A DNA stretch of 64,000 bases from Marivibrio halodurans (lineage in GTDB: Bacteria; Pseudomonadota; Alphaproteobacteria; UBA8366; Aestuariispiraceae): NCBI RefSeq assembly GCF_017963645.1, contig NZ_JAGMWN010000005.1, positions 186,001-250,000 on the forward strand, given 5' to 3'. Below the pieces are notes generated by a model. That model had not been told where the DNA came from and did not search any database. It saw nothing but the letters and a program-made list of their open reading frames with translations. The first letter of the stretch is position 1, and the number at the start of each line of letters is the position of its first letter. Shown here one piece after another: positions 28,794 through 37,835 of this stretch. The translations under genes were made by a program, and so were the position numbers.

Positions 28794-31700
28794 TCACTCG
28801 CCGATGTCGGGCGCGCTCGCCGGGAAGACCGGCACGGTCACCGGCACGGCGCCCCCATCCGCTTGCGCGCTCAACTCCACCCGCAGGAAGAGCCGCGCCG
28901 TCTCCACCGGGCCACCGGCCGCCGGCCGCGTCGGCAGATCGACCCTCAGCGTATGTGGCCGGGGGTCGACGAACTGCGCGAAATCGTCGGAGCCCGCGCG
29001 GTGGCGCCGGATCAGCTCAAGCAACGACCACGCGTTATCATAGCCGATCGTGACGGTGCGATCACTGACGCTGAGTTCGGGGCGCTCCGGCACGGGCACC
29101 GGCACGGCGGTGGAATTGCCGGCCCAGCGGAGCGTGAGGCGCACCGCCTCCCCCAGCCCCCAGCGCGCCGTACGGTCCCCGGAGCGCTGATCGAGCCGCG
29201 TTCCCCCCACGCTCAACGACCAATCGATCACCTGATTGGCCCCCGATTCGCGCTCCCGATTGACACGGAAGCTGGCGGTCACGTCATAGACCGGCCCATC
29301 ATCGACACCCGGCGCGCCGAGCCAGGGGGCGAACAGCGCGCGGGCGCGGTCCATCCGGTCGAGGAAATCGAGCGCGCGTTCCCGCGCGAGGCCAAGGTCG
29401 ACACTCTCCCGCAAGGCATTGCGGGCCGGCCCCACCTCCCGATCATAGAGCGCGAAGAAATCGGCAAGCTCGCGCGGGCCCACCTCCGGCAGGTCGGGAC
29501 GATACCCGCCGCTGACGAAGGGATAGCGCCCGGCCAGACGCGTATCGAAGGCGTCGCGGATCTCGCTATAGGAAATCTGTGCCTGGACGCCCGCCAGATC
29601 GCCGCAGCGATCGCGGATGCCGCGTATCAGCCGGCTCATACGCGCGGTGAAGAAATCACCGCCGCCGCCATCATCCGCGACCGCGTCCAGCGTCTCGCCG
29701 CAATCGGCGAAGCTGATCGTCATCATCGGTCCGGTAATGAAACTCTCAAGCTCCGCGACGCTGTTGTCCGCGCGGCGCAGAGAATATTTCTCCAATTCGT
29801 CAGCGATCCGCCGCCAGCGCGCGACCAGATTCTCCGCCGCCTCCGGCAGACGCACCTCCCGCTCGTCCAGGAAGGTGGCGACGGGGCGGACATAGTCCCT
29901 GGCGATCAGGCCGATACGCTCGCGCTGGCGGGTCAGGATATCGTTCAGCTCGAACCGGTCGCGGGCGCGATAGGCGTCGAGTGCCATGCGCGCCTCCCCC
30001 TGCCACCAGCGGAAATCGCCGCCCTGAGGCTCGTAGAAAGCTTCCTCCGCGAAGAGCGTGTCGGCCTCCTGCAAAAGACCGACCGCATGGCCCAGCACCA
30101 GATCGCCGAGGTCGAGATAACTGTCCTCCATCGCCAGATCGTCATAGGTCGCGAGAATTCGGGCCAGCGGCTGGGCCGCGCCGGTGAAGCTCGCCACCGA
30201 CCGGCGCAGGCTTTCCTCCTGCCGCAAACCGGCGGTCCGGCCGTCGCCTCCCACCTCGAGCGCGCGGGCGACACGGTCATCCACGGTGCGCGTCAAACGT
30301 TCGGCGGCGGCCGCCCGGATCATCGGATGCAGCGTGCTGGGCGCGCGGACGAGGTCGTTCTGCATGAAGTCGCGATAGCCGTCGATCAGCCCCGTGGCCT
30401 CGCCCAACCGTTCGGCATTCCACAGCGCCACGACCCCGGTCGGCGGCGCGGCCGGCAGGGGTTGCAGGCGACCGTCAGCCATGAACGGCCGCTGGAAAAG
30501 CGCGGAGACGAGGGTATCGAGCGCCGCCACCGGCTCCGCGAAGCGCAAGACGGGCCTGTCCCCTTCCCGCGCCAGCAGCGCGCCGATGGTGTTCGCGCGC
30601 AGGTCCGGCAGTTCGCCGCGCACATCGGCCAGCCCCTGCTCCGCCCGGCGGCGGAACCCCTCCGCCAGATCGGGACCGAGAAGGCTCGCCCCCCCGATCC
30701 GTTCGATCACGCCACCAAGCTGGCTTGCCGGGTCGAAATCCGGGTCCTCCATCCAGGCGAAACGCGGCGCGTCGAACATCCCACGGATCGCCGCGATGCG
30801 CGCGCGCAGATCCTCCAGCATGTCGATTCCGCCGGTACGGCGGTTGGCGGCATCGTCGATCAGGATACCGAGTTGGCGCAGCGCGGTGATCAGCGGGTTG
30901 TCGGCGAAAAGCGACGGCAGCGCTTCCTCCGCCAAGGCATGATAGCGCTCGACCGCCGGCGCGCGGAAGCTGGACAGGTCGAGGGCCTGATACTCCACGG
31001 AATCGAGCGCCGCCTCGTAGAAACCGGAATTCTCCACGAACTCCTCCGGCAACACCACATCGAAGAGGTAGGCGACGAGCGCCTTCAAATCCCGGAGGTC
31101 CCGTGTCTGGTCGAGGGCATTATAGCGCGCGACCGCTTCCTCGAACCGGCGCAACGCGCGAACATAGCCGTCCAATCGTTGGAAGGCCGCGCCACGCTCC
31201 ACCGCCGGCTCCGCCTCAGCCTGCGAGGAAATCCCGATCGCATCCAGCGCCTGGGCGACCGTGTCTCCCCGAGACTCCGCGCCCGTCTCCGCGCCCAACC
31301 GACCGGCGACGACCGCGCGCCCGCGCTCCGCCAGCGCGGCGCGCATCGACTGCAGGATGAAGAGGTTGAAGGCCCGCGTCGTGACCTGGACCACCTCCTC
31401 GTCGACCGAACTGACCCAACTGGTCGGCATGAAGAAGCTGTCGAAGCTGTCGGTATCGACACGGCTCATCCCCGCCAGCAGGGCGAGCGCCTTTTCCCGG
31501 TCGAAGCTGCCACGCTGCCCCGGCGTCTCGCCGCGGGCAACGGCGTCGCGACGGAAGCGTTCCTCGGCCGCGATGTCGCGGCGCACCGCCTGGATGAAGG
31601 GATCGACGGAAGCGACACCCGCGCCGACCCGCGCGTAATCCCAGGCCAGCCCCGCGCCCCCGAGGACGAGAAGCGCGAGCGAGGCCGCCTGCGCCGCGAG

Positions 31701-32954
31701 CGCGGTGCGATTGCGCGACAGCAGCGCGCGGCGGGCCGGCCGGCCCAGACCATCCTCCGGGAATATCTTCTCGACGAACAGGTCATGCAGGAAGACCGGC
31801 CTTATCTCCTCCTTCGGGCCGCTATAGACACCGGGCAGGACAGGAATCGGACGCAAACCCGGCGGCGCGGGGACCCCGCCGTCGCCGGTCAGATAGAGCC
31901 CACGCAGGGAAAATGCCTCGTGATAGGCGCTGGCCTTGAAGATCGCGCGCAACGCCTGAGCCAGCGGCGCGCGCAACCGCTCGATCTCCGCCGGGAGTTG
32001 GAAGAGCGCTTCCGCCTCGTCGAGGTCCGGTCGCTCGGCGAAAATTTCCATCTGGCGCGCGCGGACGGCGGCGCCGATCCGGTCGATCGCGTCATCCACC
32101 CATTCGCGGCGAAATTCCGTCTCGATGCTGTAGGGGCTGGACCAGCCGAGGATATCGGCATGCGCGCTGTCCGGAAGTTCCCGCACGAAGGGCTGAAACC
32201 CCGTCAGCCGGTCCAGCTTGGTCACCAGCACATAAACCGGAAAGGCGAGGCCGAGCGTGCTCTGCGCCTGCCAGAGCTTCTTGTAGATCGCTTCCGCCCG
32301 CTGGACGACATCCTCCGGCGGGCGCGGCGCACCATGCTCGTCCAGCAGATCCTCGATCGGAATCGCCAGGATCACGCCGTCGACCGGGCGTCGGGGACGA
32401 TGATGGTCGAGCAGCCGCAGAAGCTGCGCCCATCCCCGCCGGTTCGACGCGCGGCTCGCCCGACCGCGCACGAACTGCCCGGCGATATCCAATACCACGC
32501 CGTGATCGAAGAACCACCATTTGCAGGCGGGGCGCACATCCTCCCAATCCTCCGCCGGCGCGCCGACAGGCAAATTCTGGTCGGTATGGGCGATCAGGGT
32601 GGACTTACCGGCCCCTTCCGGGCCGATCAGCAGGTACCAAGGGATGGCATATCGCCAATCGCGGCCCGCGACATGAGCCTTCAACAGCTTCAGCGCATGC
32701 TTGAAGCTGCGCTTGAGCGGCAGGAGCGGCAGATCGTCCGGTTCGAGTTGGAAGGGTTCGGCCGCATCCAGGGCCTGTGTCTCGCGCGCGTCCGTGTCCG
32801 CCGCCTCCCCCGCCGGCTTCTGCTTCGAGCGGCGCAGCAACATCCATAGAACCAGCAGCAGCGTCAGCGCGAAGCCCACCAGCATGCCGATGATGCTCGG
32901 CAAATAGGGGGTGAGCATGATCAGGAAGTCGCGGATCGCGTCGAGCCACCTCAT
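28794..32954 (-). CDS. tssM: type VI secretion membrane protein TssM (IcmF)
   Basis: Inner-membrane trans-envelope component of the T6SS (1386 aa, slightly long for the family). Two N-terminal helices (about residues 10-40) lead into a cytoplasmic NTPase-like domain with an intact Walker A GPEGAGKST at 111-119; a third helix (SLALLVLGGAGLAWDYA, about 425) starts the large periplasmic part, ending in a beta-rich domain that contacts TssJ. The start codon ATG at 32952-32954 touches the tssL stop. With tssL and tssJ it makes the complete membrane complex in this cluster. Confidence 0.95.
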   Translation of the reverse strand: MRWLDAIRDFLIMLTPYLPSIIGMLVGFALTLLLVLWMLLRRSKQKPAGEAADTDARETQALDAAEPFQLEPDDLPLLPLKRSFKHALKLLKAHVAGRDWRYAIPWYLLIGPEGAGKSTLIAHTDQNLPVGAPAEDWEDVRPACKWWFFDHGVVLDIAGQFVRGRASRASNRRGWAQLLRLLDHHRPRRPVDGVILAIPIEDLLDEHGAPRPPEDVVQRAEAIYKKLWQAQSTLGLAFPVYVLVTKLDRLTGFQPFVRELPDSAHADILGWSSPYSIETEFRREWVDDAIDRIGAAVRARQMEIFAERPDLDEAEALFQLPAEIERLRAPLAQALRAIFKASAYHEAFSLRGLYLTGDGGVPAPPGLRPIPVLPGVYSGPKEEIRPVFLHDLFVEKIFPEDGLGRPARRALLSRNRTALAAQAASLALLVLGGAGLAWDYARVGAGVASVDPFIQAVRRDIAAEERFRRDAVARGETPGQRGSFDREKALALLAGMSRVDTDSFDSFFMPTSWVSSVDEEVVQVTTRAFNLFILQSMRAALAERGRAVVAGRLGAETGAESRGDTVAQALDAIGISSQAEAEPAVERGAAFQRLDGYVRALRRFEEAVARYNALDQTRDLRDLKALVAYLFDVVLPEEFVENSGFYEAALDSVEYQALDLSSFRAPAVERYHALAEEALPSLFADNPLITALRQLGILIDDAANRRTGGIDMLEDLRARIAAIRGMFDAPRFAWMEDPDFDPASQLGGVIERIGGASLLGPDLAEGFRRRAEQGLADVRGELPDLRANTIGALLAREGDRPVLRFAEPVAALDTLVSALFQRPFMADGRLQPLPAAPPTGVVALWNAERLGEATGLIDGYRDFMQNDLVRAPSTLHPMIRAAAAERLTRTVDDRVARALEVGGDGRTAGLRQEESLRRSVASFTGAAQPLARILATYDDLAMEDSYLDLGDLVLGHAVGLLQEADTLFAEEAFYEPQGGDFRWWQGEARMALDAYRARDRFELNDILTRQRERIGLIARDYVRPVATFLDEREVRLPEAAENLVARWRRIADELEKYSLRRADNSVAELESFITGPMMTISFADCGETLDAVADDGGGGDFFTARMSRLIRGIRDRCGDLAGVQAQISYSEIRDAFDTRLAGRYPFVSGGYRPDLPEVGPRELADFFALYDREVGPARNALRESVDLGLARERALDFLDRMDRARALFAPWLGAPGVDDGPVYDVTASFRVNRERESGANQVIDWSLSVGGTRLDQRSGDRTARWGLGEAVRLTLRWAGNSTAVPVPVPERPELSVSDRTVTIGYDNAWSLLELIRRHRAGSDDFAQFVDPRPHTLRVDLPTRPAAGGPVETARLFLRVELSAQADGGAVPVTVPVFPASAPDIGE

Positions 32955-33862
32955 CAGCCGCCCCCGGCCAAGGTGCGGGAAAGCGGCGCGATCGCATCGA
33001 GCCAGGCGACATGAGCGACACCCAGATAAAGGACGACCACCGCCCCCAGCAGCCAGAACCAGCGCGCCGGCGAGGGCAGCATGCGCGGCACGGCATCGGC
33101 CTGGGTATGCTCATAGGCATCCGGCATCATGCGGCGGGTGTGATCGGCCAAATCAGGACGGCGTTGATAGATGTAGTAATAGAGCTGCTTGCGGTAATCG
33201 AGCAGCTTCCGGTCATATTTCGCCCCACGATACTTGCCCCGAAAGCCGAGCGACAAGGCCAGCAGGTAGACCACCGCCAATTCCGCCTGCACCCGGTCCC
33301 CGGTCGACAGAAGCTTGTCGAGGCGCTGATAGAATCGCTCACCCGCCGCGTAGGTGCCGAAAAGCCGGGTTTCCAGCAAATCGTCCTTCCAATAGCCACG
33401 CCCCGGCCAATCGAGATGGAGGAATATCTCGTCGGCGAGCGCGGCCATCACATATTGCGCCTCCTTGTAATAGAGGACGCCATATTCGCCGCCACGACGT
33501 CCGGCCTCCAGCGCCTGCATCTCCAGGAGGGATTGCAGACGCTGCACCGCTTCCTCCGCCGTCAGCAGGGGGCCCGGGCGCCGCCCTTCGCGCCCGGCCT
33601 CGGACTCATCGTCCTCCGGTGGCTCGGCCTCCGGCTCGGCGGGTTTCGGGCGGCCGGGCAAGGGTGGCGGCAGGGGCCGGAGCACGCCGTCCGGCGGTGG
33701 GGTCGGGCGGGCGGGCGACGCCTTTCTGTTCCGGGCACCGGCGCGCCCGCTCTTCAGCGCATCATCCCTGAGCCGCACCGCCTCCGCGTGGAACTCCCGG
33801 AACTGATCCAGGACATAGGTGCCGGCGCTGCCGGTCGAAACGGGGCTGCCCAGGGATGCCAT
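32954..33862 (-). CDS. tssL: type VI secretion membrane protein TssL (DotU)
   Basis: Inner-membrane partner of TssM (302 aa). After a proline-rich N-terminal extension (about residues 50-85), the cytoplasmic DotU domain shows YVMAALADEIFLHLDW, ETRLFGTYAAGERFYQRLDKLL and LLALSLGFRGKYR. One membrane helix lies near the C-terminus (WFWLLGAVVVLYLGVAHV) with only about 20 residues after it. There is no peptidoglycan-binding OmpA-like extension, in contrast to extended TssL proteins. Start ATG 33860-33862 lies six bases after tssK. Confidence 0.94.
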   Translation of the reverse strand: MASLGSPVSTGSAGTYVLDQFREFHAEAVRLRDDALKSGRAGARNRKASPARPTPPPDGVLRPLPPPLPGRPKPAEPEAEPPEDDESEAGREGRRPGPLLTAEEAVQRLQSLLEMQALEAGRRGGEYGVLYYKEAQYVMAALADEIFLHLDWPGRGYWKDDLLETRLFGTYAAGERFYQRLDKLLSTGDRVQAELAVVYLLALSLGFRGKYRGAKYDRKLLDYRKQLYYYIYQRRPDLADHTRRMMPDAYEHTQADAVPRMLPSPARWFWLLGAVVVLYLGVAHVAWLDAIAPLSRTLAGGG

Positions 33863-33868
33863 GGCCGC

Positions 33869-35224
33869 CTAGCCCGCGTCCGGGCCCGCGGGGTTGCGGA
33901 CATAGAGGACGATTTCCTGCGGCGGCTCGCTGCGCCCCCGGTCGCCGGAAAGCACGAGCAGCGGTTCGCCCGCCTCGATGAACTCCGGATCGATTTCGAC
34001 ACGGAACAGCACGACGCCGCGCGTCGGCACGAGGTCGAGCGCCTGATCCCGGTCGATGCGACGCCGCCCGGCGCCCAGCACCCGGCGTTCCTGCATCGAG
34101 GTCAGCACGCCCTCCACCCCGATCAGCGCGCTTTCCATCCAGGCGATCACGTCGGGTTCCGTCATCTCCGGGCGCGCGCGCACACCGAGCGTCAGGGCGT
34201 CGTCGCACCAGGACGGGTCGAGGGTCAGCCTGAAGACGCCATCCTCCTCGCTGAAGGGAATCGCGACATAGGCTTCGGACACCCGGTCCAGCATCTGCAC
34301 CGCGAACTGGATCGCCGCATCGAAGGATGCCTTCATGTCGTCATGGTCGTAGGTCGGCAATGTCGGCGGCACCAGCGCGCCACCGACCGCCGTCATATGA
34401 CCGACGATGTTATTGAGCGCGAGATAGAGCACGAAGGGATGGCAGCGGTCCGTCTTCAGGATCGCCTCGAACTGCGGCAGGCCGGCGACCAGGGCATGGA
34501 TCACGGTCTGGGTCTGTTGCAGCATCGGCCGGTCGCTCTGCCCGACCGGGGTTTTCGCGCGCTCCGCCAGGAAGACCGCCTTCTCACGCAGCTTGGTCGC
34601 GAGCGCGGAGCACGCCTCGCCCACCGGCGAGGTCCGGGAGACCCACAGCGCCGGGGGACAATAGCCCGTCTGGGTGAAGGCTTCCTCCTTCAGCGCGATC
34701 TCCGCGACCGGGAAGCCGGTATATTTCTCCGGCAGGCTCCGCGTCGCCATGAGGCTCAGGCGCGGCGTCATGCGCGGAATCTGCAACGCGTTCTCGCCGG
34801 AGGTCTCGTCGCTGACCGGCGCGCCCTCCGTGCTGCGATAGCGGGGGAGATCGCCCGCCGTCGGCCGTCCGCCCGCTCGACGTACCGGGACCGCGACATG
34901 GATACGCAACCGCCCACGCGCCAGCGCGTCGGCATGCTGGGTCAGGTCGAGCTCCAGCGGCTCCCCCTCCCCCTGCACATGATGGACGATCAACCCGTCG
35001 GGCAGGACCGCCTCCATCTCCAGCACCCGGAAGATGCCGGAGACCAGCAGCACCGGATCGGCCTTCAAATGGCGCACGCCCCAATGGAAGGGCTGGGCCG
35101 TCAGCATGTGATAGGTGGTCAGTTCCTCCCCGCGCAGCGCGAGCTGCTGGAAATGCTGCGGGGCGAGCAGCATGCCCTCATGCCACTCGATCGCTTCCGG
35201 CAGGTCCTGAGCCGATCTCGGCAT
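33869..35224 (-). CDS. tssK: type VI secretion baseplate protein TssK
   Basis: Baseplate-to-membrane-complex adaptor (451 aa). The N-terminus IEWHEGMLLAPQHFQQ is the TssK hallmark; later RSLPEKYTGFPVAEI and the C-terminal receptor-binding domain follow. It starts the tssK-tssL-tssM-tssA block; a 140-base gap from tssJ, containing an AT-rich stretch near 35300-35320, could hold an internal promoter. The other baseplate genes tssE, tssF, tssG are not in the window. Confidence 0.94.
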   Translation of the reverse strand: MPRSAQDLPEAIEWHEGMLLAPQHFQQLALRGEELTTYHMLTAQPFHWGVRHLKADPVLLVSGIFRVLEMEAVLPDGLIVHHVQGEGEPLELDLTQHADALARGRLRIHVAVPVRRAGGRPTAGDLPRYRSTEGAPVSDETSGENALQIPRMTPRLSLMATRSLPEKYTGFPVAEIALKEEAFTQTGYCPPALWVSRTSPVGEACSALATKLREKAVFLAERAKTPVGQSDRPMLQQTQTVIHALVAGLPQFEAILKTDRCHPFVLYLALNNIVGHMTAVGGALVPPTLPTYDHDDMKASFDAAIQFAVQMLDRVSEAYVAIPFSEEDGVFRLTLDPSWCDDALTLGVRARPEMTEPDVIAWMESALIGVEGVLTSMQERRVLGAGRRRIDRDQALDLVPTRGVVLFRVEIDPEFIEAGEPLLVLSGDRGRSEPPQEIVLYVRNPAGPDAG

Positions 35225-35364
35225 GGTTCGGTATCCCCCTGGGTGACGCCACCGGGTCGACGCCGCGATGCGCGCCCAGCCTAAAGAAAACGCGCCGAAA
35301 GACTACAATAAAAATAAGGGGCTGTCGTCTCGGCCCTTCCCTGTGGAAAGAAATCCGTCAGTCG

Positions 35365-35862
35365 TCAATTGGGGGGCTCGAAGGATTCGAGGGTGAAGTC
35401 ATCCTCTCCCAGACGGATGCGCACCGCGCGCTGGGATTCGAGGCGCGCGCGGTGATCGCCGGGCGTGAAATAATCGGCGAAGACGAAAGCGGCGGCGGGA
35501 AGGTCGCCCTCGTCGTTCTCCAGATCCTCGTCGGAAAGCTCGCGCGGCCGGATCGCCTGGGCCGGCACGACCTCCCAGCCGATCACCTTGAACCCCTTCG
35601 GAAAGTCGCGCCGGAACTGTCCCTTGCGCTGGAACCATTCGCCGGCGCTCAACGCCCCGATCGCATCCGTCACGCCGGGGTCGTGGACCAGGACCAGATC
35701 GACCGCCGTCGGATTGTTGCGGTTGGCATCCGGGTCGGAGGCGACCGCGACCCAGTTCATTGAAAAGACCGATCCGTCGTCGCCGATCAATCCGCAGGCC
35801 GACAGCAGCAGCGCGGCCGACATCGCCATCGCCGTTCCTAGCCGGCTCGCGCGACGCGTCAT
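35365..35862 (-). CDS. tssJ: type VI secretion outer-membrane lipoprotein TssJ
   Basis: Outer-membrane lipoprotein (165 aa) anchoring TssM. The signal peptide ends in the lipobox LLLSAC followed by GL. The mature beta-sandwich has WVAVASDPDANRNNPTAVDLVLVHD, typical of TssJ, and an L1-2-type loop. The ATG at 35860-35862 follows GGGGAGGGGAT. It is 20 bases after the SPOR gene in the same orientation, so both probably share the promoter upstream of 37064. Confidence 0.88.
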   Translation of the reverse strand: MTRRASRLGTAMAMSAALLLSACGLIGDDGSVFSMNWVAVASDPDANRNNPTAVDLVLVHDPGVTDAIGALSAGEWFQRKGQFRRDFPKGFKVIGWEVVPAQAIRPRELSDEDLENDEGDLPAAAFVFADYFTPGDHRARLESQRAVRIRLGEDDFTLESFEPPN

Positions 35863-35882
35863 ATCCCCTCCCCGCATGGGTT

Positions 35883-37064
35883 CTAGCCCGCCGTGCCGGG
35901 CGCGCGATGAATGAAGCTTTTCAAGCCCGCCTGCTGCTCCACCGTCCGGCCGGCCTCACGCGCCGCGCCCGGCGTGGCGAAACCCATGCTGCGCACGTAA
36001 TGGAGCGGCCGCCCCTGGCTGTCGGGCGCGGTTACGATGCGCGCGCCCAGGCGGTCCGGAATCCTGGCGCGCAAAACCTCCGCGTTCGCCTTCTCCCGGA
36101 ACGCACCGAATTGCAGACGATACGGGCCCGCGTCAGACGGCGCGGCGACGGTTGCCTGCGCCGCGCCAGTTTTGGGTGGTGGCGGCGGCGTGATGACGGA
36201 ATCGGATGCCCCGGCGCCGTTCCCGGGCTTAAGCCGCGCCGTCGGCGGACTGGCCGGAGAGGGTGTCGCGGCGCCCTGCGGCGCGGGGCTCCGTTCCGCG
36301 TTATCGGACGCGGAGGCCGCGGCGTTCTTGGGTTCCCCCGCCTCGGGCAGGGCGGCCATTTGGGCCCCGGGCGGGTCGTCATTGGCCGCGCGCATCGCCT
36401 CGACCGCCGCGATTTCCGGTGACGGCGGCGCGGGGTTCTCCGGCGCGCCGTCGGCCTCCGCCTCCCCGATCAGATAGGAATGTCCCGTCGCGGCCGGTAC
36501 CGTTCCGCCGTCGCCGTCAGCGTCGCTTGGGGACGATCCCACCACGCCGGTCGCCGCGACTTCCGGCGCGCGGGCCTGGGCGAAGGGGCTTTCCGGCGCG
36601 AACAGCCAGAAAGCCGCCATGAACCCCGCGACGAACAGCAACAATGCCGCCGTCGCCGCCCCGCCGACGAGACCGTAGGCCGCGCCGGGCGTCAGCGTGA
36701 AGCGCAGCCGGTCCCCGCCATGGCGGATGCGCGGCGCGCCCTCATAGGCCGTGCTGTCGAACCTCGGCGCGGCGCGGCGGCGCCCGCGGGGCGCCCCCCC
36801 GTCGGCATCGGCGCCCGGCCCCGTCTCCCCGCGAGGCCCGGCATCCATCGGACCCTCGGGGCGGATACCCGCCCGCCCGCCCAGCCCCAGCAAGCCCAGG
36901 AGGGAACCACCATCGCCCCACCCGCCTTCGGTTCGGGCATCACCATCCCGCGCGGCCGACAGGCGTGCGCGATCGCCCACGCCGGACCAGCGGCTGCCGC
37001 CCGATCGGCCGCCGCCCAATCCCGCGCGGCCCGTCCCGCCGCCGTCGAAGCTCGCCGCCGCCAT
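35883..37064 (-). CDS. SPOR-domain single-pass membrane protein in the T6SS cluster
   Basis: Bitopic protein of 393 aa. A Gly/Arg/Pro-rich cytoplasmic part (about 1-125) with GDRLRFTLTPGAAYGLVG precedes one membrane helix (AATAALLLFVAGFMAAFWLFA), a Pro/Ala-rich periplasmic linker, and a C-terminal SPOR domain (about 310-385: YRLQFGAFREKANAEVLRARI...YVRSMGFATPGAAREAGRTV). SPOR domains bind glycan strands lacking stem peptides. The ATG at 37062-37064 follows GGAGG. Position just before tssJ suggests it serves the T6SS, perhaps anchoring it to peptidoglycan; this is inference. Confidence 0.82.
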   Translation of the reverse strand: MAAASFDGGGTGRAGLGGGRSGGSRWSGVGDRARLSAARDGDARTEGGWGDGGSLLGLLGLGGRAGIRPEGPMDAGPRGETGPGADADGGAPRGRRRAAPRFDSTAYEGAPRIRHGGDRLRFTLTPGAAYGLVGGAATAALLLFVAGFMAAFWLFAPESPFAQARAPEVAATGVVGSSPSDADGDGGTVPAATGHSYLIGEAEADGAPENPAPPSPEIAAVEAMRAANDDPPGAQMAALPEAGEPKNAAASASDNAERSPAPQGAATPSPASPPTARLKPGNGAGASDSVITPPPPPKTGAAQATVAAPSDAGPYRLQFGAFREKANAEVLRARIPDRLGARIVTAPDSQGRPLHYVRSMGFATPGAAREAGRTVEQQAGLKSFIHRAPGTAG

Positions 37065-37163
37065 CGCGCCGGACCTCCATCTCACGCCCCGCCGCGCCAC
37101 AACATATCGTGCCGCAACGACAAAATGACGCTAAATATAGAATTTTCAAAGTAATGATATCAC

Positions 37164-37178
37164 TTCAAGAATCTTGAA
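37164..37178. promoter_or_regulatory. perfect palindrome upstream of the SPOR-tssJ unit
   Basis: TTCAAGA-A-TCTTGAA lies 100 bases upstream of the SPOR gene in a short AT-rich island (about 37130-37205) unlike its GC-rich surroundings. On the minus strand TTGTAT and TATCAT flank it with an 18-base spacing, so a regulator binding here would cover the promoter. Confidence 0.45.
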
Positions 37179-37273
37179 TACAAGAAAGCATTGCTAAGAA
37201 AAACGGAATATTCGCCCGAACAACCCAATGGATTCCTTGCAATGATTTCGCGCGCCATGCGGCGCGGCGCCAA

Positions 37274-37564
37274 TCACGCGACCAGAACCGTCGGCATGGG
37301 CACGACGATCAGACCGCCATGGGCGCAGGTGTCGGTGACGCGCGCCATCGGCAGGCTTCCGGCCAACACGGTGGGGGACCCCATCGCGACGGTGTCGGGC
37401 GGGCCGACGCACACCGCCATCGACCCCGGGCCGATCGCCGGCAGCACACCGACCAACACCGTCGGCATGGAGGGCGAGACCACCGGCCCGCCCACATGCG
37501 GCACGATCCCCGTCACCATGGGACAGACATGCATGGCGGTCAGCGTGGCGGCGGGCATCGGCAT
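37274..37564 (-). CDS. PAAR-domain spike-tip protein
   Basis: A 96 aa protein that should cap the VgrG spike. It has the Pro-Ala-Ala-Arg-family pattern of short beta repeats (HVCPMVTG, HVGGPVVSPSMPTVLVG, VCVGPPDTVAMGSPTVLAGSLPMARVTDTCAHGG) with Cys/His residues that bind the tip metal. ATG 37562-37564 lies 11 bases after GGGAGG. There is no C-terminal toxin extension. The 271 bases between it and the MORN-repeat gene hold no gene I can support. Confidence 0.85.
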   Translation of the reverse strand: MPMPAATLTAMHVCPMVTGIVPHVGGPVVSPSMPTVLVGVLPAIGPGSMAVCVGPPDTVAMGSPTVLAGSLPMARVTDTCAHGGLIVVPMPTVLVA

Positions 37565-37835
37565 GGGGTGCGATCCTCCCTGATCGAGCCGGCGGAACGG
37601 TCCCGACATTGTGGCACGACGGCCGGCGGCTGGGGAGGGCCCTTCGGCGAAGGTCCTTCCTTATACCGAATCTTGTCGATCACGACCCATGGGGACGTCC
37701 CTCCCGGGTTCTCGGCCAGGAGCGCGTGCCCCGGCGATGCCCCGCATCGCCCGCGCCACCCTTCCTACCCGCCTCCGTCCGTTCAAGGGAAAGCCGAACG
37801 CGATCCGCATGGGGCATGAGCAACAAGATTTGGTA

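Noticed and set aside
28863-32849. A 1328-codon plus-strand open frame
   Set aside because: It is exactly antisense to tssM, whose protein matches IcmF along its length. Long antisense frames are expected at this GC content.
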